From NCBI RefSeq assembly GCF_000799715.1, contig NZ_JUHG01000015.1, positions 405,565 through 469,564 of the forward strand: a DNA stretch of 64,000 nt, written 5' to 3'. The notes under the pieces were generated by a model, which worked only from the letters and a program-made list of their open reading frames with translations, was not told where the DNA came from and searched no databases. The position numbers and the translations under genes were made by a program. This stretch comes from Martinezella rhizogenes. Its GTDB lineage: Bacteria > Pseudomonadota > Alphaproteobacteria > Rhizobiales > Rhizobiaceae. Numbering within the stretch: the stretch's first letter is position 1; every line of letters begins with the position of its first letter. This document shows positions 34,628 through 43,656 of this stretch, piece after piece.

Positions 34628-35590
34628 ATGCGCCTAATCTATCTGTTGGCGGGACTCGTCTGTTCCGGTCCCGCCGCTGCTGCGACACTGACATTGCAGC
34701 CAACCGCCATCACCGAATGGAAAGCCGTCTATGGTACGATAGAGGCGCGTGACACCATCGCTGCCCGCGCGCGCATTGGCGGCACGATCGTCGAACTGAA
34801 CGTATCCGAAGGAGACACCGTCAGGTCAGGCCAGAAGATCGCCGTCGTTCATGACGAAAAGCTTGCGTTCCAGATTGCCGCCATGGATGCGCAGATCAAT
34901 GCATTGCAGTCGCAATTGTCGACGGCGCAAGCGGATCTTTCGCGTGCGGAAACTTTGGTTCTAAGGGGTGTGACGACGGCTCAGCAGCTCGATGCAATGC
35001 GCACGCAGGTTGCCGTCACCCAAAACCAGATCATCTCTTCAGAAGCCCAACGCTCGGTGATCGTACAACAGCAGTCAGAGGGCGAAGTCGATGCCCCGAG
35101 CGAGGGAAGAATACTGACCGTCCCGGTCACCAAGGGGGCTGTCATTATGGCGGGTGAAACGGTGTCGACGGTCGGCGGTGGAGGCCTCTTCCTGCGGCTG
35201 GCCATCCCTGAGCGCCATGCCGCGTTTCTGACGGAGAACGCTACAATAAAGATCAGCGTCAACGGCAAGCAGTTGTCCGGACGACTGGCGAAGATCTATC
35301 CGCAGATAAACAATGGGCGTGTGATCGCCGACGTCGAGACCGATCAGCTCGATACGCCTTTCGTTAATGCTCGCGTTCTCGTCGAGGTTCCAGTCGGTGA
35401 ACGAACGGCGCTGCTGGTACCGGAGACCGCGGTTTCCACGCATTCTGGACTGGACTTCGTCAAAGTCGATGACGGCGCTGCCGAGGTCGAACGAGCCGTC
35501 TTGCCTGGCGAACACATTGAACGTCCAGACGGCCACTTCATAGAAATACTCACCGGCCTTGCTCAGGGCGACAAGGTTGTCATCCCATGA
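34628..35590 (+). CDS. RND efflux periplasmic adaptor subunit (HlyD/AcrA type)
   Basis: Membrane-fusion protein of 320 residues with a short signal sequence (MRLIYLLAGLVCSGPAAAA). A lipoyl-like half (IGGTIVELNVSEGDTVRSGQ), a helical hairpin region near 85-140, the second lipoyl half (APSEGRILTVPVTKG) and a beta-barrel follow. It would bridge the RND pump to an outer-membrane channel. It starts 12 bases after the DUF2892 gene and overlaps the pump gene (ATGA). No outer-membrane factor is encoded nearby. Confidence 0.9.
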   Translation: MRLIYLLAGLVCSGPAAAATLTLQPTAITEWKAVYGTIEARDTIAARARIGGTIVELNVSEGDTVRSGQKIAVVHDEKLAFQIAAMDAQINALQSQLSTAQADLSRAETLVLRGVTTAQQLDAMRTQVAVTQNQIISSEAQRSVIVQQQSEGEVDAPSEGRILTVPVTKGAVIMAGETVSTVGGGGLFLRLAIPERHAAFLTENATIKISVNGKQLSGRLAKIYPQINNGRVIADVETDQLDTPFVNARVLVEVPVGERTALLVPETAVSTHSGLDFVKVDDGAAEVERAVLPGEHIERPDGHFIEILTGLAQGDKVVIP

Positions 35591-38500
35591 TACCTGATGA
35601 ATCCTCTCTGGGTATTGCGGGGCGCCTGACCCGCTCATTCATCGCTTCCGCGCTAACCCCGCTCTTGCTTCTGGCGGCTCTGGCCTTCGGCGTGATCGCG
35701 CTCTTGACGCTTCCGCGCGAAGAGGAGCCACAGATCTCGGTTCCGATGGTCGACATTCATGTTCGCGCCGACGGACTGAAAGCAGAAGACGCCGCCAAGC
35801 TTATCACCGAACCGCTCGAGACCATCGTCAAAGGAATTAATGGCGTCGAACACGTCTATTCCCAGACGAATGACGATCAGGTTCTCGTCACGGCGCGGTT
35901 TGTCGTCGGAACGCCCGCCGACACATCCCTTCTACGGGTCCATGAGAAGGTCCAAGCGAATATTGACAAGATTCCGGTCGGAATCCCCGCACCATTGATC
36001 GTTGGCCGGAGCATCGACGATGTCGCCATTCTCTCGCTGACACTGACGCCGAAGATGGATGAGGCCGGCCGCGTTACGGGCAACGACCTGACGCGTGTCG
36101 CACGCGAGCTTAGAACCCAGCTGTCGAAGGTGGACAACGTCGGCCTGAGCTATCTCGTTGGTGAATCCGACGAGATCATCCGGGTCGCGCCCGACCCGGC
36201 CAAGCTCGCCCTTTATGGCATAACACTTCAACAACTGGCCGCGAAAGTCGGGGGTGCGAACCGCGCGTTTCCCGCAGGGCAAATTCGCGACCAGGGCGAA
36301 CAGATCGGCCTTGTTGCCGGAGAAACGCTGGGCACCACCGCTGAAATCGGCAACCTGCTGCTGACCTCACGCGACGGCCGTCCTGTTTACGTGCGCGATG
36401 TCGCCAATATTGCTTTCGCCTCAGATAGCGCTGAAACGATTTCGGCAAGCCTCATGCACGCCGACAAGCAGATTATCCGCCTGCCCGCCGTCACGATCGC
36501 GATCGCAAAACGATCGGGGTCAAATGCCGTTACCGTTTCACAATCCGTATTGGCACGCGTCGAGGCCCTCAAGGGTAGGCTCATCCCCAGCAGTATGACT
36601 CTGCAGATAACGCGCAACTACGGAGAGACAGCAAACGATAAGGCGAATGAATTGCTGCTGCATCTTGGCTTGGCGACCGTATCGATCATCGTGCTCGTCG
36701 GCCTTGCCATTGGATGGCGGGAGGCTCTGGTGGTTGCGGTCGTTATTCCGGTTACCATCCTGCTCACGCTTTTTGCATCGAAACTGATGGGATATACGCT
36801 CAATCGCGTGTCGCTGTTCGCGCTGATATTTTCGATCGGCATTCTTGTCGATGACGCTATCGTCATTATCGAGAACATAGCGCGCCACTGGGGAATGGGA
36901 GACGACCGCAGCCGAAGGCAAGCAGCGATAGAAGCGGTTGCGGAAGTGGGAAATCCAACGATCATCGCCACATTGACGGTGGTGACGGCGCTCCTGCCGA
37001 TGCTGTTCGTCTCAGGCATGATGGGTCCTTACATGAGTCCCATTCCGGCCAATGCATCGGCGGCGATGATTTTTTCGTTCTTCATCGCCGTTATCGTGAC
37101 ACCGTGGTTGATGCTGAGGGCCGCCGGTAGAGATAAGGGTGGTCATGTTGGCCAGTCTCACACCCAAGGCGGGATGGTCGGCCGTCTCTACACCCTTGTC
37201 GCTCGCCCGCTGCTCGCCTCCAAGACGACGAGCTGGATATTTCTGAGCATTGTTGGCTTGCTGACGCTTGGTTCGCTTGCCCTCTTTTACACCGAAAACG
37301 TCACGGTCAAGCTCCTGCCGTTCGATAACAAATCGGAGCTCTCTGTGATGATCGATTTACCGGAGGGCTCGTCCGTCGAAGCAACAGATGCGACCGCCCA
37401 ATCGATCGCACGCATGGCGATGGAACTTCCCGACGTCTTATCGGCACAAACCTACGCAGGAACCGCGGCACCTTTCAATTTCAACGGCCTTGTGCGCCAC
37501 TACTATCTTCGGACCGGCCCGGAACAAGCAGAAGTCGGCATCGAACTGCTGCCGAAGGCCGAGCGCTCCCGAACAAGTCATGAGCTTGCCATCGCGATCA
37601 GAAGTCGCCTGACCAAAGTCGCCACGCCGGCAGGCACCAGCCTCAAGGTAGTTGAACCTCCGCCGGGGCCGCCGGTGATCGCGACACTGCTTGCCGAGAT
37701 CTATGGCCCGGACGGCGACACGCGCCGAAAGGTTGCGGCAAAGGTCGAGGCGGCGTTTCATTCCGTGCCGTTCATCGTCGATGTGGACAATTCCTATGGA
37801 ACGCCGGCAAGACGCCTGCGCGCAACGATCTCGACCGACGACGCCGAGTTCTTCCATGTCGAGGAAAGCGATGTCTTCGATACGCTCTCGATCCTCAGCA
37901 ATGGCAAAACCGTCGGCTATTCGCATCGCGGCGGTGGCCGCCAACCGATCCCCATCCGGCTCGAACTGCCAAAAAGCGACCGAGTGCTGAATGAAAGGTT
38001 CCTGACCACGCCGATTCCGGCAAATGTTCTCCCTGGTGATCGCGGCGTGGTGGAACTTGGCGATGTCGTGCATGTGGCCACAGAGAGAGCGTCATTTCCG
38101 ATTTTTCGCCACAACGGACGCGCCGCCGAAATGGTGACGGGCGAACTGGCAGGTGCCTATGAGGCGCCCTTGTATGGCATGCTTGCAGTGAGGAAGGCGC
38201 TTGACGCCCAGGACTGGACGGGCCTTTCCGAACCACGCATATCGCTGCATGGCCAACCAGACGATGAGAGCGTTTCGACGCTGCTTTGGGACGGCGAATG
38301 GGAAGTCACCTGGGTGACGTTTCGCGACATGGGTGCTGCATTCCTGATTGCCTTGCTCGGTATCTATATCCTGGTCGTCGCTCAATTCGGCTCATTCAAA
38401 GTACCCCTGGTCATTTTGACGCCGATACCGCTGACCTTCATCGGCATTCTTGGCGGCCATTGGTTGTTTGGCGCACCCTTTTCGGCAACGTCCATGATCG

Positions 38501-38790
38501 GGTTCATCGCGCTTGCCGGCATCATCGTGCGCAATTCCATCCTGCTGGTCGACTTCATTCGCCACAGCGCTTCCGCGGACAGACCACTGACAGACGTCCT
38601 CATCGAAGCAGGCGCCGTTCGTTCAAAGCCCATTCTCCTGACGGCCTTGGCTGCCATGATCGGAGCCGGGGTCATTCTCAGCGATCCGATTTTCCAAGGC
38701 CTCGCGATTTCGCTTCTGTTTGGCTTGGCGTCGTCAACTTTGCTGACGGTTCTCGTCATTCCCGCAATCTACCGGGTATTGAGGACATGA
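35587..38790 (+). CDS. RND-family efflux transporter, inner-membrane pump
   Basis: Proton-driven pump of 1067 residues, a full length for the HAE1-like RND family. The TM4 proton-relay aspartates are in SIGILVDDAIVIIENIA, and two large periplasmic domains separate groups of membrane segments. It is coupled to the adaptor by ATGA and continues the sulfide operon. Sulfide or persulfide-related export, such as polysulfide or thiolated products, is a guess from context. A drug pump fortuitously placed here is the alternative. Confidence 0.92.
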   Translation: MIPDESSLGIAGRLTRSFIASALTPLLLLAALAFGVIALLTLPREEEPQISVPMVDIHVRADGLKAEDAAKLITEPLETIVKGINGVEHVYSQTNDDQVLVTARFVVGTPADTSLLRVHEKVQANIDKIPVGIPAPLIVGRSIDDVAILSLTLTPKMDEAGRVTGNDLTRVARELRTQLSKVDNVGLSYLVGESDEIIRVAPDPAKLALYGITLQQLAAKVGGANRAFPAGQIRDQGEQIGLVAGETLGTTAEIGNLLLTSRDGRPVYVRDVANIAFASDSAETISASLMHADKQIIRLPAVTIAIAKRSGSNAVTVSQSVLARVEALKGRLIPSSMTLQITRNYGETANDKANELLLHLGLATVSIIVLVGLAIGWREALVVAVVIPVTILLTLFASKLMGYTLNRVSLFALIFSIGILVDDAIVIIENIARHWGMGDDRSRRQAAIEAVAEVGNPTIIATLTVVTALLPMLFVSGMMGPYMSPIPANASAAMIFSFFIAVIVTPWLMLRAAGRDKGGHVGQSHTQGGMVGRLYTLVARPLLASKTTSWIFLSIVGLLTLGSLALFYTENVTVKLLPFDNKSELSVMIDLPEGSSVEATDATAQSIARMAMELPDVLSAQTYAGTAAPFNFNGLVRHYYLRTGPEQAEVGIELLPKAERSRTSHELAIAIRSRLTKVATPAGTSLKVVEPPPGPPVIATLLAEIYGPDGDTRRKVAAKVEAAFHSVPFIVDVDNSYGTPARRLRATISTDDAEFFHVEESDVFDTLSILSNGKTVGYSHRGGGRQPIPIRLELPKSDRVLNERFLTTPIPANVLPGDRGVVELGDVVHVATERASFPIFRHNGRAAEMVTGELAGAYEAPLYGMLAVRKALDAQDWTGLSEPRISLHGQPDDESVSTLLWDGEWEVTWVTFRDMGAAFLIALLGIYILVVAQFGSFKVPLVILTPIPLTFIGILGGHWLFGAPFSATSMIGFIALAGIIVRNSILLVDFIRHSASADRPLTDVLIEAGAVRSKPILLTALAAMIGAGVILSDPIFQGLAISLLFGLASSTLLTVLVIPAIYRVLRT

Positions 38791-39339
38791 TAATCTGCGG
38801 ACAGACCCTGCAGTGGCGTTGCTGCCGAATGGATATAGGCTTCAACGACTGCAGCCTTTTTCTTTCGCCACTCAACTTGCATTTCACCACAGCTATCCGA
38901 CCGAACAGATAAATTCAGCCAGAGTGCAGCACCATCGTGGAAAACAAGCATCGCCTCGTTTGCCCCACAAGCCCAATTGTTCGCAGCAGCAGCCTGCCGT
39001 TGCTGATGAGACGCTGCAAACGCCGGGCGAGCGGGCAGCGCCGTGAATTGTAACGACGGGCCGCAATCTAATCTTCGGCTTCTGTCGATGGCTCCGGCGG
39101 GCGTTCACAATCGTTGCCCATATTGCCAGCTTGCCGCTAACCAGCAGTTTTTCGTCAACGCGACGAGCCATTCGCTATTTTTGGGGTTGAGCCCGGGCGC
39201 ATCCGTCTGATCCGCCATGCGATCGACATCCACCGGATCATCCTACAGAGCATGCGAAGGTGACCTCATGCTGGTTTTACGAGCATCGAGTTAAGACCTG
39301 GTTCCTGAACCGGGAGGGTATGAATGCAGGAAAGAAAGT
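38791..39339. other. Non-coding stretch between the RND gene and the truncated mgtC
   Basis: About 550 bases with no gene I can support. Short frames exist on both strands (for example the minus frame 38893-39171) but lack domain-like sequence and ribosome-binding sites. No clear hairpin was seen. It separates the sulfide operon from a gene fragment and is probably a scar of an earlier rearrangement. Confidence 0.5.
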
Positions 39340-39702
39340 TCAGCCGCGGAACAAGCTTGAAGCGGTGAAATTGGCGAAGGAACAGGCGTTGCTCTCGCTC
39401 ATGGCCAGTCCGCCGATAAGCGGTGCGACGACAAGCGCGATCTCGGTCGTCAGGCCCGGATCGTCGCCTTGGTCACGCAGATAAGAGAGAACCGTGAGTA
39501 CCGACACTCCCGACAACACAATAAGCAGCGCCAACGGCCCGCCAACTTCCACTGCAACGGCGCCAAGGAGCGTTGCGAGCCCGAAGGTTCTGATACCGGC
39601 GGCACCGCGGCCTGGGCCCTCGTCCTTTTTTCGCTCACGCTCAATCCCGATCAACAGGCCAAGAGCAAGAGCAACGGCAAAGTTAAGCCACGGTCCGGTC
39701 AT
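39340..39702 (-). pseudogene. MgtC/SapB-family (DUF4010-type) membrane protein, 3'-truncated
   Basis: The first about 105 codons match the N terminus of MgtC/SapB-like proteins: FAVALALGLLIGIERERKK, GIRTFGLATLLGAV, DPGLTTEIALVVAPLIGGLAM. Full-length relatives are about 400 residues. After GGLAMSE the sequence changes to an unrelated tail and stops, so the larger C-terminal membrane domain is lost. The truncation point coincides with the gene-poor stretch downstream, again suggesting deletion. Confidence 0.7.
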
Positions 39703-39757
39703 TCAGAGCCCTTCAGCTTCCTGTCAGAAAATTTCGCCAAATACTTCTCAAATATCG

Positions 39758-40399
39758 ATGAGGCTGGGTCAAATGCTTGGACGTGTTAATACTGATCGGA
39801 AGCGACTGAGATTAGCGCGCATCACTTGTGCAGTGCTGATCGCCTGCGTGGTACCGAGCGGAGGATATGCAGCCTTCTTGGTGACGACAAACAACTTTCA
39901 TGCCGTTATTCCCAACGAACTCTACCGCTCGGCTCAGCCGAGTTCGGCCGAAATCACGGATTACAAGATTAAGTATGGCATAAAGACTATCATCAATCTG
40001 CGCGGGGCCAATCCGCAACAGCGTTGGTACCGGAACGAGATTGCGACCTCCGAACGCGACGGCATAACCCATATCGACTTCGGAATGTCGGCCCGCCAAA
40101 TGCAGCCGCCCGAGAAGATCAAACGCCTAATAGCCATCTTCGCTTCGGCTCAAAAGCCTATCCTCATTCACTGCATGAGCGGAGCAGACCGCACAGGCTT
40201 GGCATCAGCCGTCTATCTGGCGGCGATTTCAAAACAAGGCGAAGAAGCTGCAGAGGGGCAGCTCTCGGTTCGGTACGGGTACTTCTCTATCCCTTACCTT
40301 AGCCAAGCCTATCCGATGGACAAAAGCTTCGACAGTGTCGAGGGCATATTCGGCTATGTCGGCACTGCTTGGGACGCTTTCCTGAGGAAGTTTGCCTGA
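39758..40399 (+). CDS. Tyrosine/dual-specificity protein phosphatase-like, membrane-anchored or exported
   Basis: Protein of 213 residues with the phosphatase P-loop HCMSGADRTG (Cx5R) and upstream YRSAQPSSAEI plus IINLRG segments typical of DSP-like (DUF442/SIW14-type) phosphatases. An N-terminal hydrophobic segment (ARITCAVLIACVVPSGGYAAF) suggests a signal anchor, so it may act in the periplasm. The start may be ATG 39758 or 39773. It is divergent from the mgtC fragment. The substrate is unknown. Confidence 0.75.
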   Translation: MRLGQMLGRVNTDRKRLRLARITCAVLIACVVPSGGYAAFLVTTNNFHAVIPNELYRSAQPSSAEITDYKIKYGIKTIINLRGANPQQRWYRNEIATSERDGITHIDFGMSARQMQPPEKIKRLIAIFASAQKPILIHCMSGADRTGLASAVYLAAISKQGEEAAEGQLSVRYGYFSIPYLSQAYPMDKSFDSVEGIFGYVGTAWDAFLRKFA

Positions 40400-40475
40400 A
40401 CACTCTGGGATACCACGACCTAGCATCCAATTCGCCGCACCCTTGTGAATCTTCGCCCGAATGGTATAGTTTTGT

Positions 40476-40817
40476 ATGCAATTTGCTCTGATCTTCCAAG
40501 TGTTCGCATGGCTCGCATTCGGTGTGATTATGCTTGCGACTGCCGTTCCAATAGGCTGGCGGCCACAATTGATGGCGGCATTGCATGTTGAACGCATACT
40601 TGCTTTCAGTATCATGGGCTTACTGTTCGTGCTCGCCTATCCCGGTGACCGACGTCTCATCGCGTTGTTTTGCATTTTGGCCGCAGTGGTAACAGAACTT
40701 CTGCAGGCTATCCTTCCTTCTCGGCGCCCCAATGTGGAAGATGCCGCCATCAAGATCCTTGGTGCCACCATGGGCTTGTTGATCGGCGGCATCATCTTGC
40801 AACTTTTCGTTAGATAG
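40476..40817 (+). CDS. VanZ-like membrane protein
   Basis: Protein of 113 residues with three to four hydrophobic segments and the VanZ-like features ERILAFSIMGLLFVLAYP and VVTELLQAILPSRRPNVEDAAIKILGA, where the acidic/Arg motif before the last helix is characteristic. Function in Gram-negatives is not established. It stands alone 77 bases after the phosphatase gene. Confidence 0.75.
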   Translation: MQFALIFQVFAWLAFGVIMLATAVPIGWRPQLMAALHVERILAFSIMGLLFVLAYPGDRRLIALFCILAAVVTELLQAILPSRRPNVEDAAIKILGATMGLLIGGIILQLFVR

Positions 40818-40940
40818 GCTGCTTTGCTGCCGATTTTCCGGCGCTCCTGCGATGGAAGCGATGCCCGGTCTTACCGCGAGAACTGATTAGCCTCCGGTGT
40901 CGAAGTCTCTGCTCATTTCTGGTGACGTAGAGCCTGGAGA

Positions 40941-41339
40941 CTATTGACCTTGCATGAAGGCCTGCATTTCTTCGGGCATCACTTTGCCATCCTTGTTGGC
41001 ATCGATCATGTCGAAGATCCGCTTATGAATTGCCGTTACTTCATCAAATGAAAGTGCGCCGTCACCATTGGTATCCGCGATTGCGAACATGATCTTCATC
41101 ATATGTCCGCGCATTTGCCCCATGGGCATCCACTCTGCCATCCCGTAGGGCATTACATCTCGATCCATCATGTCTGCGCGCTTCATTCCATCGGACATCA
41201 TCGCCGACCCTCCCGACTGATCCTGATCTTCGGTTGTGGCCTTATCCGGAGCTTTGTTCTGTGCTGAAGCGACGCCGATGCCCCCAACAGCTACGAGGGC
41301 GACCAGCACGACTATGGTGTATAGTTTGGGCAGCGACAT
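40941..41339 (-). CDS. Exported EF-hand calcium-binding protein
   Basis: Protein of 132 residues with a signal peptide (YTIVVLVALVAVGGIGVASA), a methionine-rich middle, and two EF-hand loops, DTNGDGALSFDE and DANKDGKVMPEE, near the C terminus. It would be periplasmic and calcium-responsive. The ATG at 41339 has GAGGAGA upstream on the minus strand; an in-frame ATG 39 bases earlier is rejected. Its promoter region carries an FNR/FixK-like box shared with the divergent DUF302 gene. Confidence 0.82.
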   Translation of the reverse strand: MSLPKLYTIVVLVALVAVGGIGVASAQNKAPDKATTEDQDQSGGSAMMSDGMKRADMMDRDVMPYGMAEWMPMGQMRGHMMKIMFAIADTNGDGALSFDEVTAIHKRIFDMIDANKDGKVMPEEMQAFMQGQ

Positions 41340-41393
41340 TGGATGTCTCCTCTTCTTTGAAGTCGAATAATCGCCCACTTCGAAATATCCGCC

Positions 41394-41407
41394 TTGATGC
41401 AGGTCAA
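41394..41407. promoter_or_regulatory. FNR/FixK-like box, TTGATGCAGGTCAA
   Basis: Nine of ten consensus positions match TTGAT-N4-ATCAA. It lies 55 bases upstream of the EF-hand start and within the divergent region before the DUF302 gene. A second site follows at 41455. Confidence 0.55.
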
Positions 41408-41454
41408 ATCCTTTTGCGGGGATTTCTGTCTTTGATTGCGCGGCGGCTTAACCG

Positions 41455-41468
41455 CTGATCAAGATCAA
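41455..41468. promoter_or_regulatory. Second FNR/FixK-like box, CTGATCAAGATCAA
   Basis: Nine of ten consensus positions match. Located 160 bases before the DUF302 start, so the pair could serve the two divergent genes separately. A degenerate third copy (TTGATCAAGATGTG) lies at 41483. Confidence 0.5.
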
Positions 41469-41627
41469 TTCGTCGCAGCCCCTTGATCAAGATGTGCATC
41501 CATTCTTCTTCACGCCACTCGCCGCCGAGTAGCATTGACTAGGTCGGCAACAGTGGATTGCCAACGAGGTCCCATCAGACATTTCCCACTGAAGCCAGTG
41601 CCAAGAGACCACATCGGAGCCAAAGTC

Positions 41628-42017
41628 ATGACCTACACTCTAGACAAGACCCTGTCCGGGAACTCTTTTGATGTCGCAGTCGCAAAGACGAAAGCAGCGC
41701 TCACGCGCGAAGGCTTCGGCGTCCTGACGGAAATTGACGTCAAGGCGACGATGAAGAAAAAGCTTGATGCTCACATTGGCAACTACCTCATTCTGGGTGC
41801 ATGCAATCCGGGCATGGCCTTCGAGGCGATAAATATGGAGCCGAAGGTCGGCGCAATGCTTCCCTGCAATGTGATTATCAGATCCCTTGATAGCGGCGAT
41901 ATAATGGTCAGCGCTATCGATCCGGTCGCCTCCATGCAAGCAATCGAAAACGCCGCACTAAAACAGGTGGCAAGGAATGTTCGCGCGATGCTGGAGCAAG
42001 TGATAGCGAGTATCTGA
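41628..42017 (+). CDS. DUF302 domain protein
   Basis: Protein of 129 residues of the DUF302 family: SFDVAVAKTKAALTREGFGVLTEIDVKATMKKKL, then LGACNPGMAFEAI and PCNVIIRS. The ATG at 41628 follows CGGAG and starts at the family N terminus; an upstream in-frame extension is rejected. Members are often induced under low oxygen or sulfur/metal stress, which fits the FNR-like boxes upstream. Biochemistry is unknown. Confidence 0.85.
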   Translation: MTYTLDKTLSGNSFDVAVAKTKAALTREGFGVLTEIDVKATMKKKLDAHIGNYLILGACNPGMAFEAINMEPKVGAMLPCNVIIRSLDSGDIMVSAIDPVASMQAIENAALKQVARNVRAMLEQVIASI

Positions 42018-42304
42018 CACCGGTCACATCCTATGGATCAGCTATTTCCACGCGTTGAAGCTCGGCATACTGCACGCCTTGCCTCGATCGGGCTATCGAT
42101 CGGCCTGCCATTGCTCGCCAGCCAGTTCGGACTTGGCGGCGTTTCCGATTTTCATTTCGCGGTGCTTCATCGACATCGCCGAGACCCCTTACGGCGCTTT
42201 GCTTTATCCATATCGACCAACGTCCTCTACAAGCAAATAAATGAGCCAAAAGGGCATGAGGCTTAACAAACTGGGCATCTTGCCCTTTCCAAGAGGAACC
42301 GACC

Positions 42305-42802
42305 ATGAGTGGACAGAAAATCAATGGATATTCCAGCCTTCAGATCGCCTTGCATTGGACAGTCGCGGCACTGATATTCTTCCAGCTTCTGTTTGGGGAG
42401 AGTATGACAACCGTTGTCGAAGCAGGCGAAGAAGGAACCCCCGCCCCGCCCACGGATCTCACGCTCAGCGTTGCCCACTACTGGGTAGGTATTGCGATCC
42501 TCTGTCTTGTAGCCCTTAGGCTCATCCTGCGTATCGTCCAGGGCGCGCCGGAGTCCACAAGCGATACAACGTGGATGACGTACGCTGGGAAGGCGTCGCA
42601 TTGGCTTTTTTACATTCTCCTTGTTGCAGTCCCGACCACGGGTCTACTGGCCGTTTATGTCTCAGATGAGTTCGGCGATATTCATAAGCTCGCCAAGCCA
42701 GCCTTTATCGTTCTAATTGCGCTTCATGCCGCAGCCGCCCTGTTTCATCAGTTCGTTCTCAAAGATGGAACGTTGAGGCGCATGCTGGTGCCGGCGAAAT
42801 AG
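42305..42802 (+). CDS. Cytochrome b561
   Basis: Di-haem membrane protein of 165 residues with four hydrophobic segments. Candidate haem histidines are H17 (IALHWTVAAL), H58 (SVAHYWVG), one in KASHWLFYI and those in LIALHAAAALFHQF. It transfers electrons between quinol and other carriers, sometimes removing superoxide. It lies alone behind a 287-base gap and may belong with the oxygen- and sulfur-responsive genes around it. Confidence 0.9.
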   Translation: MSGQKINGYSSLQIALHWTVAALIFFQLLFGESMTTVVEAGEEGTPAPPTDLTLSVAHYWVGIAILCLVALRLILRIVQGAPESTSDTTWMTYAGKASHWLFYILLVAVPTTGLLAVYVSDEFGDIHKLAKPAFIVLIALHAAAALFHQFVLKDGTLRRMLVPAK

Positions 42803-42857
42803 TGTCCTCGGAACATCCATGCATCGCGCGAAGCATGACGAAAGCGGAGAAATCCCA

Positions 42858-43550
42858 ATGAGAAGCCATAGAGAATTGCATCTCGTAAACCGAATAGGCT
42901 GGCTGCGAGCCGCGGTGCTGGGCGCAAATGATGGCATCGTCTCGACGGCTAGCCTTATCGTGGGCGTCGCCTCGGCCTCAACGGCAAGTTCGGAAGCACT
43001 GGTGGCTGGGATTGCAGGGCTAGTTGCTGGCTCCATGTCGATGGCGGCCGGCGAATATGTTTCGGTCAGCTCGCAGTCCGACACGGAGAAGGCAGATCTC
43101 GACCGGGAGCGACAGGAGCTCGCAAAGCAGCCGGAGCCGGAAAAGAAAGAGTTGGCGCAAATCTATGTCGATCGCGGAGTGGAACCCGTTCTTGCTCGGC
43201 AGGTTGCCGATCAGCTGATGGCAAAAGATGCACTTGCAGCCCATGCTCGCGACGAACTCGGGATTTCCGAAATGATGACTGCGCGACCCATCCAGGCTGC
43301 CTTGACGTCTGCCACAACCTTCGCAATTGGTGCCGCCATGCCGCTACTCATGGTTATCGTATCGCCGCCATCCATGCTTGTCGTGACTGTCTCCATAGCA
43401 TCGCTCGCCTTCCTGGCGCTGCTAGGCGCCATAGGAGCGAAGGCGGGCGGCGCCGGCGTCATGAGGCCAACACTGCGCGTCACATTCTGGGGTGCGTTCG
43501 CAATGGCGCTTACCGCAGGCATAGGTCACCTTGTAGGAGCAGCAATCTGA
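42858..43550 (+). CDS. VIT1/CCC1-family membrane transporter
   Basis: Protein of 230 residues with the family N terminus LVNRIGWLRAAVLGANDGIVSTASLIVGV, a charged cytoplasmic middle domain (EKADLDRERQEL) and three C-terminal membrane segments. VIT1/CCC1 proteins export or sequester iron and manganese. The ATG at 42858 was chosen because GGAGA lies just upstream and the family starts there. Confidence 0.9.
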   Translation: MRSHRELHLVNRIGWLRAAVLGANDGIVSTASLIVGVASASTASSEALVAGIAGLVAGSMSMAAGEYVSVSSQSDTEKADLDRERQELAKQPEPEKKELAQIYVDRGVEPVLARQVADQLMAKDALAAHARDELGISEMMTARPIQAALTSATTFAIGAAMPLLMVIVSPPSMLVVTVSIASLAFLALLGAIGAKAGGAGVMRPTLRVTFWGAFAMALTAGIGHLVGAAI

Positions 43551-43627
43551 AGACGCGGGAATAGCTGCCGTGTCCCGTCTAGCCCTGGTTAAATGGAAAG
43601 CTGGGGCGGCAGTTCGGTCGAAACCTG

Positions 43628-43656
43628 CTGTGATCATTCTGTAAGCGGCCTGTAAG
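43628..43656 (+). promoter_or_regulatory. Three 11-bp-phased CTGTAAG-type direct repeats
   Basis: CTGTGAT at 43628, CTGTAAG at 43639 and CTGTAAG at 43650 are spaced exactly 11 bases apart, with a possible -10 (TCTAAT) near 43674. One-helical-turn phasing is typical of OmpR/PhoB-type response-regulator sites. A matching pair lies at 45905. Confidence 0.5.

Noticed and set aside
38893..39171. A 92-codon minus-strand frame after the RND gene
   Set aside because: Cysteine- and arginine-rich composition without domain signals and with no ribosome-binding site; likely random.
43628..43656. A classical Pho box
   Set aside because: The repeats are CTGTAAG, not CTGTCAT, and no phosphate genes are near; kept only as a generic response-regulator-type site.
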